A stretch of 64,000 nt of DNA from an uncultured Oscillospiraceae bacterium (GCA_949299455.1 CASGAN010000002.1:119692-183691), one strand, 5' to 3'; positions 26,092-34,667 are shown, counted from the first letter of the stretch. Numbers and translations: made by a program. Notes: a model not told the origin generated them from the sequence alone.

Positions 26092-26859
26092 ATGAAACTC
26101 ACATTCAAAACGCCTGGCGCCGCATACAGTATCGAGAGCATGGCGCAGTTTCTTGCGGAGCCTGGGCAGGCAAACTGGGCAGAAATGTTTTTTGTCTTTT
26201 ATCCGCAGCTTGACCGAAAAAAGCTGCTTTCCGGAACGAAAGCGCAACGGCAGCGTCATCTGACTGAGGTGGTAACGGCGGAATACGCGTCACAGGAATC
26301 GGAAATGATGCAAAAACAGGCGTTCTATCAGGCGCATTGGAATGCGCACGAAGCGGAGATTCAAACTGCGTTTTCGGAAATTTTTTCGCTTGACTTGACC
26401 GGACAGTTTGACGATATGACGGCGAATATCACACTCAATCCGATTTGTCCGCGGTATCTTTCGGCGCATTCGTTTGACGTGTTTTCCAAAAACAGTCCGT
26501 CCGGTGCGCTTGGCATGGCATTGCATGAGATCACGCATTTTCTCTGGTTTGATGTCTGGGCAGAGGTGTTCGGCGAGAAATCCCCCGAAGAGTATGAAAC
26601 GCCGCATCTTCCGTGGATTTTCAGCGAGATGGCGGTTGATCCGATTTTAAAAGGGGACAAGCGGCTGTATGCACTCGACCCGTATTCACAAAATGAGGGC
26701 AGCGCGTATGAATGCTTTTATACGATGCAGATTGCGGGAGTACCGATTTTGCAGACGCTCGGCGAATGGTATCAAAATATGCCGATCCGCGAATTTATGA
26801 AAACGGGATTTTCCTTTTGCCAGGCGCATGAAGCGGAAATTCGCGCACAGATGATATAA
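26092..26859 (+). CDS. HExxH putative zinc peptidase, function unknown
   Basis: A 255-residue soluble protein starting at ATG 26092 behind GGAGGGACG. 'LGMALHEITHFLWFDVW' holds the HEITH zinc motif, and a later 'WIFSEMAVDPIL' offers a possible third Glu ligand, suggesting a gluzincin-like fold. No signal peptide. I do not recognise the family; substrate unknown. Its last eight codons and stop lie within the left 36-bp repeat of the adjacent island. Its natural terminator was apparently split by that event, only the left arm (AAAAAAGACCTCGT) remaining here. Confidence 0.75.
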   Translation: MKLTFKTPGAAYSIESMAQFLAEPGQANWAEMFFVFYPQLDRKKLLSGTKAQRQRHLTEVVTAEYASQESEMMQKQAFYQAHWNAHEAEIQTAFSEIFSLDLTGQFDDMTANITLNPICPRYLSAHSFDVFSKNSPSGALGMALHEITHFLWFDVWAEVFGEKSPEEYETPHLPWIFSEMAVDPILKGDKRLYALDPYSQNEGSAYECFYTMQIAGVPILQTLGEWYQNMPIREFMKTGFSFCQAHEAEIRAQMI

Positions 26860-26871
26860 AAAAGACCTCGT
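26836..26871 (+). repeat. left 36-bp direct repeat of the glycosylation island
   Basis: It begins GAAATTCGCGCACAGATG and ends GACCTCGT. 35 of 36 bases equal 31150-31185 (only the base after TTCGC differs). It covers the 3' end of the HExxH gene and the left arm of a terminator. Confidence 0.9.
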
Positions 26872-27250
26872 TGAAAAGTCTAACATGCTTAAAACATAAA
26901 CAACTTGACAGGACGTTACCAGAACAGGGATCAGACTTTTTGGGTGATGCTTGTTTCACGTAAAAAGCAGTAGATAATCTTACGGGATATATGTGTCATA
27001 TTAGTTTCTATCACTTTTAAGATCAAGTATATATGAAGTAAGTCGTTATATCTTGAAGATTTAGAAAAAACAGCTTTCTAGTATAGCGTTTTAATCGTTG
27101 ACATTAGTGCGTGAAACTGGGACCTTCATTGCTGAATCGTTTATATTTATTGTTCGTGTTTTTCGTTTGATAAACTAACGATCAACAGCTTGTTTAGTTG
27201 AAGTGGGTTATTTATTATGATACAATTAAAATATATTGAGGAGTGAAAAA
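26872..27250. other. AT-rich left end of the island, no gene
   Basis: No coding sequence was recognised. Base composition drops sharply at 26872. The promoter of the island operon lies at its end. No integrase, inverted terminal repeats or transposase remnant seen. Confidence 0.5.
27198..27226 (+). promoter_or_regulatory. promoter of the glycosylation operon
   Basis: TTGAAG (27198-27203), 17 nt, TACAAT (27221-27226), then a GAGGAG ribosome binding site. Confidence 0.75.
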
Positions 27251-27676
27251 ATGGGGAAAATTTGTACAATTTTGAAATCTCAGATTTTGTCTCACAAAGC
27301 TTTTCTTTTATATGGTATCATCAGCGTTTTTGTTACACTTATTGATGTCTTAACGTGTCGTATATGCGAAATATGGATTTCTTCTGTTACTGCAAATACC
27401 GTTGGTGTTATTACAGGATTTGTCATACAGTACTTTCTTACTGCACGACATGTTTATAACAAAAATAATATAAAATCTTTTATTGTATTTTTATGGACTT
27501 TCTTTGTCGGACTTATATTCGCTAATTCGATCGTATATGTTTTCCGTACCTTTGTGTTCAGCGGGTCTGACAGCAGTCTGGCATTTTTAGTGAGTAAGGG
27601 GTTTTCCATTGTTTTACCATTTTTCCTGATGTATTTTCTCAGAAAAAAATTTATGCCCGTTGCAAATAACAATTAA
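27251..27676 (+). CDS. GtrA-like membrane protein (putative lipid-linked sugar flippase)
   Basis: A 141-residue protein starting at ATG 27251 (GAGGAG 7 nt upstream). Four hydrophobic helices (about 15-37, 45-65, 78-98, 108-130) with 'GVITGFVIQYFLTARHVY', as in GtrA family proteins. These are thought to flip undecaprenyl-phosphate-linked sugars in three-component glycosylation systems. First gene of a tightly packed AT-rich operon with a GT2 and a polytopic glycosyltransferase, the same set of roles as gtrA-gtrB-gtr(type). Confidence 0.82.
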   Translation: MGKICTILKSQILSHKAFLLYGIISVFVTLIDVLTCRICEIWISSVTANTVGVITGFVIQYFLTARHVYNKNNIKSFIVFLWTFFVGLIFANSIVYVFRTFVFSGSDSSLAFLVSKGFSIVLPFFLMYFLRKKFMPVANNN

Positions 27677-27689
27677 GGAGAGAAAATGA

Positions 27690-28469
27690 ATGAAAAAGAT
27701 TTTTGCAATTCTGCCTTGTTACAATGAAGAACTGAACATAGGCGCTTTAATCGGTGAATGGAATCAGCAGAAAGATGCTCTTTACGAAGAAGGATATGAT
27801 CTTAAAGTCGTAGGAATTGATGATTGCAGTCGCGATCATACAAAAGATGTCATATCACAAAAGGCAGATACATATGAAAATGTTACACTTTTGCCTCATG
27901 AAACAAATAAAGGTCTTTGTGGTGGACTGAATTCTGCAATTTCTTATTTCCTTAAAAACGGCCAAAAGGGTGATTTGATGGTTCTTATGGATGGAGACAA
28001 CACTCATAATCCTGTCTATGTCCATGATATGCTTGAAAAATTACTTGCAGAGTCAAAAGACTGTGTGATTGCCTCAAGATATTGTTCTGCATCAAATATT
28101 GTAGGTGTTGCTGCGCACCGCGAATTCATGAGCGATATGGCTAAACATTATTACAGCATGGTATTAAAAGTACCGAACGTCAAAGACTATACTTGTGGTT
28201 ACCGCATGTATACCTATAATATTATTGAAAAACTTGTCAGCGAATTTGGGGAAGATCCGATCATTGAGAAAAGTTTTGCCTGCATGATGGAACTGCTGTA
28301 TAAATTATATATTGTCGGTGCACAATTTGGTGAAGTTGGTTTTGAACTGAGATATGACAATAAAAAAGGCGAAAGTAAAATGCATGTCATTACCACAATG
28401 AAAAAAAGTCTTACAACCGCCCTCAAACTCAAACACATCAATAAAAAAAGGAATCACGCAAAATGCTGA
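27690..28469 (+). CDS. GT2 family (DPM1/GtrB-like) glycosyltransferase
   Basis: A 259-residue GT-A enzyme with 'AILPCYNEELNIGALI' at the N-terminus and DxD-type 'LMVLMDGDNTHNP' near residues 97-109. 'IASRYCSASNIVGVA' is typical of polyprenyl-phosphate hexosyl transferases. Unlike GtrB it lacks C-terminal membrane helices, so it would act as a peripheral enzyme, probably moving a sugar from UDP/GDP to undecaprenyl phosphate. AAGGAG precedes the ATG at 27690. It overlaps the next gene by 7 nt. Confidence 0.88.
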   Translation: MKKIFAILPCYNEELNIGALIGEWNQQKDALYEEGYDLKVVGIDDCSRDHTKDVISQKADTYENVTLLPHETNKGLCGGLNSAISYFLKNGQKGDLMVLMDGDNTHNPVYVHDMLEKLLAESKDCVIASRYCSASNIVGVAAHREFMSDMAKHYYSMVLKVPNVKDYTCGYRMYTYNIIEKLVSEFGEDPIIEKSFACMMELLYKLYIVGAQFGEVGFELRYDNKKGESKMHVITTMKKSLTTALKLKHINKKRNHAKC

Positions 28470-30007
28470 ATAAATTAAAACGCCATTCTATTCCTATTAT
28501 CTTTTTACTTGGTGTCGCCTGTGTGTTTTCTTTTTCTACCTTTTTCTGTTTTTATTCAAAGGAAACATTCGGTCACGATGCTGGAATATTTGCTTATATT
28601 GGATATGCAATAACACAGGGAAAACCGTTATATACGGGTGCATGGGACAATAAGGGACCATTACTTTATATCATTGATGCATTGGGAATTCTTATCAATT
28701 ATCGATATGGTATTTTTATTCTTGAAATTACTGCTCTTTTTGCTACATTGCTGTCGATGTATAAAACAGCTTTATTCTTTGTTCCGCGTTATGTTGCTGC
28801 CATCTGTGCTGTACTTGCTTTTATGCCGCTTACTACGGCGCTGCAAGGCGGAAATCTCTCAGAAGAATGGGCATTGCCGTTTACTACTATTGCTTTCTAT
28901 TTTATTGTTAAATTTTTCTGCAATCATTATGCTTTAAAAAAATATGAAATGATGATCGTCGGTGCTTGTGTCGCAGCAATCATTCTTTTAAGACTCAATA
29001 TTATCATGTTTATTGCAGTTGCTGTTCTCGGTGTTATTATTGTTCTTGTCAAAACAAAGCAAATAAAAACACTGTTGAATGTCACATTGTTTGCGTTGTT
29101 AGGCTTTTTTATTTTTCTTGCACCATTTGTCATCTATCTTATTCTAACCAATTCTCTTTCTGCTTGTCTTGAAACAGCCTACTTCGGAACACTTGGGTCG
29201 TTTTCTCAAATTACAAAAATGCAGCTGCTCATCAACATCTCTGCAATGATATTCAGATTTATCGAAAGCGGCGGATTTTTTATCATTATTTTGTTTGTAG
29301 CAATTTTCCCCTTTTATGTTTATAAAACAAAAGGGCAGGACAGTGTTTTGAAAACTTTACTGTTCATTTGTTTTTTTGGTCTTTTTGCGACCTTGATCGG
29401 CAATTCTGTTTCTGGTGCAGACCATATGCATTATTTCATGTGTTTTATCCCGGTAATGCTCCTTCCGACTGTATGGTTTTCAAAAGCAATCTATTCATTT
29501 TTCTGTACCAACCGTGTAAAGACATTCAGTGCAACTGCTGCAGTTGCAGCCTTTGCATTTATTATTTCGATGAATTCAATACCGGTTCTCAGAAGCAATA
29601 TTATCAACAATCTTCGCGATGGTACAGATTCTTATTTAAGTGCTCAATGTATGAAAGTCAGCGACTACGTTAAAGCACATTCATCACCTGATGATACTGT
29701 CCAATTGATCGGTGATGCAACCGCTGTCACCTCATATTATAGGGCGAAACGAATTGCAGCATCAAATTATTTTTACTATGCGAATGGACGTTTTTCAGAA
29801 GAGGCTAGAAAAACATTTGCAAACGAAATATTTAAAGATATCAAAGAAAATCGTCCAGCAATTGTTATGTTTACGAATAAAGATAAGTTTCAAGATTTCA
29901 CACAATGTCTTGATTATCCCGATGATTTTACAAAGTATCTTGAAGAGCATTATACGATTGATGAAAATGATTTTTCGTATGTCACATACTTGCGGATTGG
30001 AGGTTAA
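28463..30007 (+). CDS. polytopic GT39/83-like glycosyltransferase
   Basis: A 514-residue membrane protein with about ten to eleven helices. The first external loop has 'GHDAGIFAYIGYAITQGKP' and 'AWDNKGPLLYIIDALG'. The acidic residues and the WDxKGP pattern are typical of GT-C enzymes (PMT/ArnT/Gtr type) that take sugars from lipid carriers outside the membrane. A soluble C-terminal segment (about 395-514) follows. It overlaps the GT2 gene and is 6 nt from the epimerase. Probable role: attaching the sugar to a surface polymer. Acceptor unknown. Confidence 0.82.
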   Translation: MLNKLKRHSIPIIFLLGVACVFSFSTFFCFYSKETFGHDAGIFAYIGYAITQGKPLYTGAWDNKGPLLYIIDALGILINYRYGIFILEITALFATLLSMYKTALFFVPRYVAAICAVLAFMPLTTALQGGNLSEEWALPFTTIAFYFIVKFFCNHYALKKYEMMIVGACVAAIILLRLNIIMFIAVAVLGVIIVLVKTKQIKTLLNVTLFALLGFFIFLAPFVIYLILTNSLSACLETAYFGTLGSFSQITKMQLLINISAMIFRFIESGGFFIIILFVAIFPFYVYKTKGQDSVLKTLLFICFFGLFATLIGNSVSGADHMHYFMCFIPVMLLPTVWFSKAIYSFFCTNRVKTFSATAAVAAFAFIISMNSIPVLRSNIINNLRDGTDSYLSAQCMKVSDYVKAHSSPDDTVQLIGDATAVTSYYRAKRIAASNYFYYANGRFSEEARKTFANEIFKDIKENRPAIVMFTNKDKFQDFTQCLDYPDDFTKYLEEHYTIDENDFSYVTYLRIGG

Positions 30008-30013
30008 TATCCG

Positions 30014-31108
30014 ATGAAAAAAATTATGCTTGTGTTCGGAACACGCCCGGAAGCCATCAAAATGTGTCCGCTTGTCAATGAGCTGAAGTCACGTGAAAAT
30101 ATTAAAACAATTGTATGTGTTACCGGTCAGCATCGCCAAATGCTTGATCAGGTTCTAAAAGCCTTTTCTGTTGTCCCGGATTATGACTTGTCTATTATGA
30201 AGGACCGGCAAACCCTTTTTGACATTACCTCCGGAATACTCAATCGAATTAAATCCGTTTTAGAGGAAGCAGCTCCCGATATTGTATTGGTTCATGGAGA
30301 TACTTCTACCACATTCGCAACAGCTCTTGCTTGCTTTTATATGCAAATTCCGGTAGGACATGTTGAAGCCGGTCTCCGTACATATGATATTTATTCTCCC
30401 TATCCGGAGGAATTTAACCGGCAAGCTGTAGGTATTATCGCAAAATATCATTTTGCTCCCACTAAACTTGCACACGATAATCTTGTGCGTGAAGGAAAAT
30501 CAGAAGAAAATATTTATATTACCGGCAACACTGCTATTGATGCACTTAAAACCACCGTTATGGAGAACTATTCTTCTGATGCGCTTGAGTGGGCAAACGG
30601 AAGTCGATTGATTCTTATAACTGCGCATAGACGAGAAAATCTCGGTGAACCGATGCATAACATGTTTAGAGCAATCAGACGTATCATTGAAGAGCATCCG
30701 GATGTTAAGGCGATTTATCCCATTCATATGAATCCTGTTGTAAGGAAAGCTGCTGATGAAGAACTTGGCGGATGCGACAGAATTCATATCATTCCGCCAC
30801 TCGATGTTCTTGATTTTCATAATTACATGGCAAGAAGCTTTATGATTCTGACTGACAGCGGTGGTATACAGGAAGAAGCTCCGGCGCTGGGCAAGCCGGT
30901 TCTCGTAATGCGTGACACAACAGAACGTCCGGAAGGAATTGAGGCTGGAACGTTGAAACTGGTTGGAACAGACGAACAAGTCATTTATGATAATTTTAAA
31001 ACGCTTCTTGAAAATAAAGAAGTTTATGATGCAATGGCACATGCAAGCAATCCATACGGAGATGGTTTCGCTTGTAAGCGAATTGCGGATATTCTTGTTG
31101 CTGAATGA
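30014..31108 (+). CDS. wecB: UDP-N-acetylglucosamine 2-epimerase (non-hydrolysing)
   Basis: A 364-residue enzyme (also called mnaA) starting MKKIMLVFGTRPEAIKMCPL. Family signatures: 'CVTGQHRQMLDQVL', 'VLVHGDTSTTFA', 'VGHVEAGLRTYDIYSPYPEE', 'ITAHRRENLGEP' and 'LTDSGGIQEEAPALGKPVL'. It interconverts UDP-GlcNAc and UDP-ManNAc. Last gene of the island operon, implying that a ManNAc-type sugar is made or used by the cassette. This is inference, since a second epimerase may exist elsewhere. Confidence 0.95.
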   Translation: MKKIMLVFGTRPEAIKMCPLVNELKSRENIKTIVCVTGQHRQMLDQVLKAFSVVPDYDLSIMKDRQTLFDITSGILNRIKSVLEEAAPDIVLVHGDTSTTFATALACFYMQIPVGHVEAGLRTYDIYSPYPEEFNRQAVGIIAKYHFAPTKLAHDNLVREGKSEENIYITGNTAIDALKTTVMENYSSDALEWANGSRLILITAHRRENLGEPMHNMFRAIRRIIEEHPDVKAIYPIHMNPVVRKAADEELGGCDRIHIIPPLDVLDFHNYMARSFMILTDSGGIQEEAPALGKPVLVMRDTTERPEGIEAGTLKLVGTDEQVIYDNFKTLLENKEVYDAMAHASNPYGDGFACKRIADILVAE

Positions 31109-31149
31109 AGTGAAGTATATAAACCGTAAAAAAAATTATGATATTCACA

Positions 31150-31185
31150 GAAATTCGCACACAGATGATATAAAAAAGACCTCGT
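31150..31185 (+). repeat. right 36-bp direct repeat of the glycosylation island
   Basis: Matches 26836-26871 at 35 of 36 positions, including a translatable copy of the last codons of the HExxH gene although no gene precedes it here. It continues into the full terminator. Confidence 0.9.
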
Positions 31186-31205
31186 CAGCTGACGAGGTCT
31201 TTTTT
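31172..31205. terminator. perfectly palindromic bidirectional terminator
   Basis: AAAAAAGACCTCGTCA and its exact complement around GC, with T-run. It serves the island operon (plus) and spoVA (minus). It is probably the original terminator of the HExxH gene. Confidence 0.92.
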
Positions 31206-31573
31206 TATGATTTATCATGCGAATGAAAGAGAAGTGCTACCAAAACAGCAAGCAGCATCGCCGCCGTAATACCGCCGCTTGATGCACACAGCCCGCCGGT
31301 CAGTGCACCAATGAGCCCTTCGTTGTCGACGGCTTCTCTCACACCGTTTGCAAGTGAATAGCCAAACCCGGTCAGCGGAACGGTCGCGCCTGCACCGGCA
31401 AATTTGACAAGCGGCTCATATAGTCCGATGCCGCCTAAAATCACACCGGATACGACAAATGACACAAGAATCCGCGCCGGTGTGAGCTTTGTGTAATCGA
31501 TCAAAATTTGTCCGATGGCACACAGCAGCCCGCCGACAACAAACGCTTTGATACAGTCTGTTAGCAGTTCCAT
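31205..31573 (-). CDS. spoVAE: stage V sporulation protein AE
   Basis: A 122-residue membrane protein starting at ATG 31573 (AAAGGAGG upstream). Helices and the glycine-rich 'FAGAGATVPLTGFGYSLANGV' match SpoVAE(b), which with SpoVAC forms the dipicolinic acid/Ca channel of spores. 13-nt overlap with spoVAD. A paralogous 'YAGAGTLVPITGFANAV' stretch occurs in SpoVAC. Confidence 0.93.
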   Translation of the reverse strand: MELLTDCIKAFVVGGLLCAIGQILIDYTKLTPARILVSFVVSGVILGGIGLYEPLVKFAGAGATVPLTGFGYSLANGVREAVDNEGLIGALTGGLCASSGGITAAMLLAVLVALLFHSHDKS

Positions 31574-32592
31574 GAAATATCCTCCTTTGAAGCAGTCAGC
31601 AAAACGGCATGCGAAATGCCGGGAATCGATTCGCCCTGCTGAATGCTTGTCGTTGACATGAGCGCGCCTGTTGCCGCAAACAGTACGCGGTGAAGCCGGC
31701 GGCTTTTTAGCCCGCTTAAAATATACGAGCACAGCACGGACGCACTGCATCCGCAGCCGGATCCGCCTGCGTGAACATCCTGACTTTCACGATTGAAGAT
31801 CATCTTGCCGCAGTCGTTGTGGACCGGTTCAATCTGAAATTGTTCCATTCGCAAAAGCTCGCACAGCAGCGATGAGCCGACAAACCCGAGATCCCCCGTT
31901 AAAATCAAATCATAATCATTCGGTGCGGTTTTTGTTGCAGACAAAAACCGCTTGATTGTGTCGGCGGCGGCAGGCGCCATGGCAGCACCCATGTTGTTGA
32001 CGTCGGTAATCCCGAGATCCCGGATGCGTCCGGCTGTGACTGCCGCTACATAAGGACCGTCACCTTCTGCACAAACGAGCGCGGCGCCTGCACCGGTCAC
32101 CGTCCATTGTGCGGTTGGCGTACGTACACCGCCGTATTCCAGCGGAAAGCGGAATTGACGTTCCGCCGAGCAGAAGTGGGAGGATGTGACGGCGAGTGCA
32201 CGCGAAACAGCGCCTGAGGCCGTCATCAATGAGGCGAGTACGAGTGATTCAGCCATCGTGGAGCATGCGCCGTACAGTCCGAACAGCGGAATGCCCAAAT
32301 CACGCAGTCCGTACGTCGAGCCGATGCACTGATTTAAAAGATCGCCCGCAAACAACAGCGAAACATCCTCCGGCGCACAATTTGCCTTTTTGAGCGTACG
32401 GGTGACTGCCTCGGTTTGCAGCCGGCTTTCCGCCTGTTCCCAGGTGTTTTGGCCTAACTTTGTATCGGTGAAAATATGGTCAAAATAACTGCTAAGCGGA
32501 CCTTCGCCCTCTTTTTTTCCCACAACTGCCGAAAACGCATTGATCGATGGCGGCGAATCAAAAATAAATACGCCGCGTTCTAATTGCTTCAT
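31561..32592 (-). CDS. spoVAD: stage V sporulation protein AD
   Basis: A 343-residue thiolase-fold protein. 'LFAGDLLNQCIGSTYGLRDL' and 'FGLYGACSTMAESLVLASL' match SpoVAD, which binds dipicolinic acid during uptake into the forespore. The enzymatic thiolase role is lost in this family. Middle gene of spoVACDE. Confidence 0.95.
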   Translation of the reverse strand: MKQLERGVFIFDSPPSINAFSAVVGKKEGEGPLSSYFDHIFTDTKLGQNTWEQAESRLQTEAVTRTLKKANCAPEDVSLLFAGDLLNQCIGSTYGLRDLGIPLFGLYGACSTMAESLVLASLMTASGAVSRALAVTSSHFCSAERQFRFPLEYGGVRTPTAQWTVTGAGAALVCAEGDGPYVAAVTAGRIRDLGITDVNNMGAAMAPAAADTIKRFLSATKTAPNDYDLILTGDLGFVGSSLLCELLRMEQFQIEPVHNDCGKMIFNRESQDVHAGGSGCGCSASVLCSYILSGLKSRRLHRVLFAATGALMSTTSIQQGESIPGISHAVLLTASKEDISWNC

Positions 32593-32610
32593 GTTCTGTT
32601 TGCTCCTTTG

Positions 32611-33057
32611 TTAAAATGCTGCGGTGAAAAGCCAGTAAATCACGCCGTAAATGACGGATGCAATCGTTCCGTATGCGATGACAGGACCGGCGATGATGAA
32701 AATTTTTGCACCGACGCCTAAAATAAATCCCTCGGATTTAAACTCAAGTGCAGGGGAAACGACGGCGTTTGCAAAGCCGGTGATGGGCACAAGTGTGCCG
32801 GCACCGGCGTATTTTGCGATGTTGTCATAGATGCCGAGTCCCGTCAGCAGTGCGGACAGTGCAACAAGCGATGCGGCGACAAGCGTGGCAGTGTGTGTTT
32901 GGCTGATATCGAGCGACAAAAACCAGGTGCGCAGCAGCTGTCCGACTGTACAGATCGCACCGCCGATCAAAAATGCCTGGATAATCGTTTTAGGAGATTT
33001 GGATTTTGGGCTTGCCCGTTTTACGAGTGTGTCATATTGCGTGGGAGAAAGATTCAT
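32611..33057 (-). CDS. spoVAC: stage V sporulation protein AC
   Basis: A 148-residue membrane protein; ATG 33057 behind AAAAGGAG. About four helices with 'IQAFLIGGAICTVGQLL' and 'YAGAGTLVPITGFANAVVS'. In Bacillus SpoVAC is a mechanosensitive channel releasing dipicolinate at germination. First gene of the three-gene operon, which lies behind a forespore-type promoter. Confidence 0.93.
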   Translation of the reverse strand: MNLSPTQYDTLVKRASPKSKSPKTIIQAFLIGGAICTVGQLLRTWFLSLDISQTHTATLVAASLVALSALLTGLGIYDNIAKYAGAGTLVPITGFANAVVSPALEFKSEGFILGVGAKIFIIAGPVIAYGTIASVIYGVIYWLFTAAF

Positions 33058-33084
33058 ACCGGCACTCCTTTTTTGTTTTATTGG

Positions 33085-33113
33085 TAGTATCGGCAAAATC
33101 TTTGCGCCTATGC
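33085..33113 (-). promoter_or_regulatory. sigma-G/F-like forespore promoter of spoVAC-AD-AE
   Basis: On the minus strand GCATA (33109-33113), 17 nt, GATACTA (33085-33091), against the consensus GHATR-N17/18-CATWHTA: one mismatch in twelve. No sigma-A boxes are seen. spoVA operons are sigma-G dependent in known spore formers. Confidence 0.7.
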
Positions 33114-33178
33114 ACGGCATGAAGCGAACGTTTGATGCATATAAGTAAAACAGCTTATCTTCGGAAAGGGGAACGGAT

Positions 33179-33880
33179 ATGAAACGAATCGGGATGCTTG
33201 TCGCCATGCTGCTCTGTGTGACAGTGCTGTTTGGCGGATGCGGCGGTGCAGATGCCGCGCTGTATGAGGAGGTGAAAACAGTACTTTCGGGTGTGCAGTC
33301 GCTGACAGGCGGCGAATGTGCACTTTCGGTGTCGTACGAGGAACCGCATAACAGCGGCGCGTATACAGGGACATTTGTGTTTTTGCGGCAGGAATCAGGA
33401 GCACTTTCTTACTGTCAGACACAGCTCGATCAAAATGACCAAGTGGTGTTCTGCGAGTTTTCGGACGGCGAAAAGGCAGAACAGTGGATGATCGGTCAGG
33501 GATGGCGTGCGGTTTCGCACGAACCGTATACGGATACGATGCGTCATCCGTATTTGCAGATGCTGTCTGCGCAGTATGAGCGCGCAGAGATCCGCGAGAT
33601 TCAAAAACAGGTGGATGCAAGCGGTATTTGCTATACTCTGCATATGGATGCAGGCAAAGTGACGAAAAAACAGTATGCAAACGATACTGCCGCAGTTGCG
33701 GTCAAAGAACAGACGATTATACTCCAAGTCAATACAGACGGGCAGCTTACATCGTATGAGGAGAACACAACGCTCACCGAATCGCAGATTGATTCTTCCT
33801 ACAGCGTGCATGTAAATCTCACAAAGCACAACGGCATCACAGAAGTAAAAAAGCCACAGCTGCGTGAGAAGTTTTACTGA
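33179..33880 (+). CDS. lipoprotein of unknown function
   Basis: A 233-residue protein. Signal peptide MKRIGMLVAMLLCVTVLFGG followed by a lipobox Cys (LFGGC) near residue 21, so anchored to the outer leaflet. The rest is a soluble beta-rich domain ('NNTLTESQIDSSYSVHVNLT'-like end) resembling outer-membrane-lipoprotein-carrier-like folds only loosely. GGAAAGGGGAACGGAT precedes the ATG. Divergent from spoVA. No function assigned. Confidence 0.75.
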   Translation: MKRIGMLVAMLLCVTVLFGGCGGADAALYEEVKTVLSGVQSLTGGECALSVSYEEPHNSGAYTGTFVFLRQESGALSYCQTQLDQNDQVVFCEFSDGEKAEQWMIGQGWRAVSHEPYTDTMRHPYLQMLSAQYERAEIREIQKQVDASGICYTLHMDAGKVTKKQYANDTAAVAVKEQTIILQVNTDGQLTSYEENTTLTESQIDSSYSVHVNLTKHNGITEVKKPQLREKFY

Positions 33881-33881
33881 T

Positions 33882-33911
33882 TTGACGAACCGGATGATGC
33901 CGTGATACAAT
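33882..33911 (+). promoter_or_regulatory. promoter of the SDR gene
   Basis: TTGACG (33882-33887), 18 nt, extended -10 TGATACAAT (TACAAT 33906-33911). Confidence 0.75.
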
Positions 33912-33937
33912 GGGGAAAAACGAAACGAGGCGGCAAT

Positions 33938-34663
33938 GTGGCACAAAAAACAGTTTTGATCATCGGCGGGTCGCGCGGCATCGGTGCGGCGGCATCATCC
34001 CTTTTTTATGAAAACGGGTATCAGGTGGGGATTACATACAACAAGTCGAAAGAAGCGGCACAAACGCTTTGTACGGCGCATCCCGGCATGGAAGCGTTTT
34101 TCTGCGATGTGGAGTCGGAGGCGTCCGTGCAGGAGGCAGTTGCGCAGATGACGGCGACGTTTGGGAAAATCGACGTGCTCATCAACAACGCCGGCATCGC
34201 ACTCATGAAGCTGTTTACCGACACGACATCGGCGGAGTGGGAGCGGATGTTCTGCGTCAATGTGACCGGTGCCTATTATGCGTGCAAAGCGGTATTGCCG
34301 CAGATGATCCGCCGCCAAAGCGGCCGGATCATCAACGTATCCTCGATGTGGGGACAGACGGGTGCGTCGTGCGAAGTGGCATATTCCGCATCAAAGGCCG
34401 CGGTGATCGGATTCACCAAAGCACTTGCCAAAGAGGTGGGGCTTTCGGGCATCACGGTCAACTGTGTGGCGCCCGGTGTTATCGATACCGATATGAACGC
34501 GGCACTCACAGAGGAAGATCGTGCCGCACTGTGCGAGGAAACGCCGCTTGCACGAATCGGTTCGGCAAGAGAGGCGGCCGGAGCCATGCTGTTTTTGGCA
34601 GGCGAGCACGCAAGCTTTATCACCGGTCAGGTGATCGCGCCAAACGGCGGTATTGTCATCTAA
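33938..34663 (+). CDS. SDR-family oxidoreductase (FabG-like)
   Basis: A 241-residue short-chain dehydrogenase starting at GTG 33938, supported by a GAGGCGG ribosome binding site. Cofactor loop 'GGSRGIG', 'NNAGIA', catalytic Ser in 'INVSSMWGQTG' and YSASK (Tyr and Lys), then 'PGVIDTDMN'. An NADP(H)-dependent 3-oxoacyl-ACP reductase activity is the usual annotation. Standing alone, outside a fab cluster, its substrate is uncertain. Confidence 0.9.
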   Translation: MAQKTVLIIGGSRGIGAAASSLFYENGYQVGITYNKSKEAAQTLCTAHPGMEAFFCDVESEASVQEAVAQMTATFGKIDVLINNAGIALMKLFTDTTSAEWERMFCVNVTGAYYACKAVLPQMIRRQSGRIINVSSMWGQTGASCEVAYSASKAAVIGFTKALAKEVGLSGITVNCVAPGVIDTDMNAALTEEDRAALCEETPLARIGSAREAAGAMLFLAGEHASFITGQVIAPNGGIVI

Positions 34664-34667
34664 AAAG

